Origin: Sipunculus nudus
Taxonomy: Eukaryota > Annelida > Sipuncula > Golfingiida > Sipunculidae
DNA: 64,000 bases
Direction: 5' to 3'
Assembly (NCBI GenBank): GCA_026874595.1
Contig: CM049308.1
Coordinates: forward strand, 95,964,624 to 96,028,623
The notes under the pieces were generated by a model, which worked only from the letters and a program-made list of their open reading frames with translations, was not told where the DNA came from and did not search any database. The position numbers were made by a program, and so were the translations under genes. How positions within the stretch are numbered: the first letter of the stretch is position 1; the number at the start of each line of letters is the position of its first letter. Below, in pieces: positions 63,838 through 64,000 of this stretch.

Positions 63838-64000
63838 CTAAAATTTAATGATAAAAAAGTTGAATAAATATCTCCTCATCCTGCTCGATCCTAAAATTTA
63901 ATGATAAAAAAGTTGAATAAATATCTCCTCATCCTGCTCAATCCTAAAATTTAATGATAAAAAAGTTGAATAAATATCTCCTCATCCTGCTCGATCCTAA
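63819..64000. repeat. 53-bp tandem repeat copying an exon's acceptor and first codons
   Basis: Copies start at 63819, 63872, 63925 and 63978 (cut by the window end). On the minus strand each contains TTAAATTTTAG followed by GATTGAGCAGGATGAGGAGA or its GATCGAG variant. The variants alternate (CAATCC, CGATCC, CAATCC, CGATCC on the plus strand), implying a 106-bp dimer as the amplified unit. The copy next to the open exon supplies its splice site. Confidence 0.95.

Overview
The window is animal (eukaryotic) nuclear DNA. It is AT-rich, full of simple repeats, and has almost no protein-coding sequence. Its one securely identified gene is an Otx/orthodenticle-family homeobox gene on the minus strand. 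Two coding exons are certain: the 5' three-quarters of the homeobox at 1772-1926 and the conserved Otx N-terminal exon at 9785-10001. Splice phases join exactly across them. The 3' part of the homeobox, with the DNA-contacting residue 50 and the C-terminus, lies beyond base 1. The homeodomain sequence (Ser at position 9, Gln at 21), the split after homeodomain residue 46, and the dispersed repeats around 56-58 kb suggest an invertebrate bilaterian. A marine lophotrochozoan (mollusc, brachiopod or annelid) is most likely, but the taxon is inferred, not demonstrated.

Layout. 1-20.6 kb is the Otx transcription unit: two introns of 7.9 and at least 10.6 kb, AT-rich with (TA)n tracts and broken by CpG-containing islands of 0.3-1.2 kb. 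The first exon is unresolved. Candidates are an exon at 20600-20657 and a cluster of four strong minus-strand 5' splice sites at 12168-12921 inside a CpG-rich island. 20.7-51.8 kb has no recognisable gene. It alternates between (TA)n-rich AT DNA and GC-richer islands that share short words (GAAATTGAC, CCTCGYGTGGCG, RFX-type X-boxes), as expected for a regulatory domain upstream of a developmental transcription factor. Two large minisatellites (78-bp and 27-bp units) lie within it.

51.8-61.2 kb is a minisatellite and dispersed-repeat block: 44-bp and 48-bp arrays, a tandem 238-bp element carrying nuclear-receptor half-sites, and a duplicated 1.28-kb cassette containing 74-bp repeats. It plausibly marks the boundary between two genes. 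61.2-64 kb looks like the 3' end of a second minus-strand gene: a candidate last coding exon at 63744-63837 whose product ends in a CaaX-type tail, a likely long 3' UTR, and a 53-bp tandem repeat that has copied the exon's own splice acceptor.

No rRNA, tRNA, CRISPR array, transposase, reverse transcriptase or viral gene was recognised. Most long open frames here are by-products of repeats. The GC-island regulatory calls rest on composition and shared words only.
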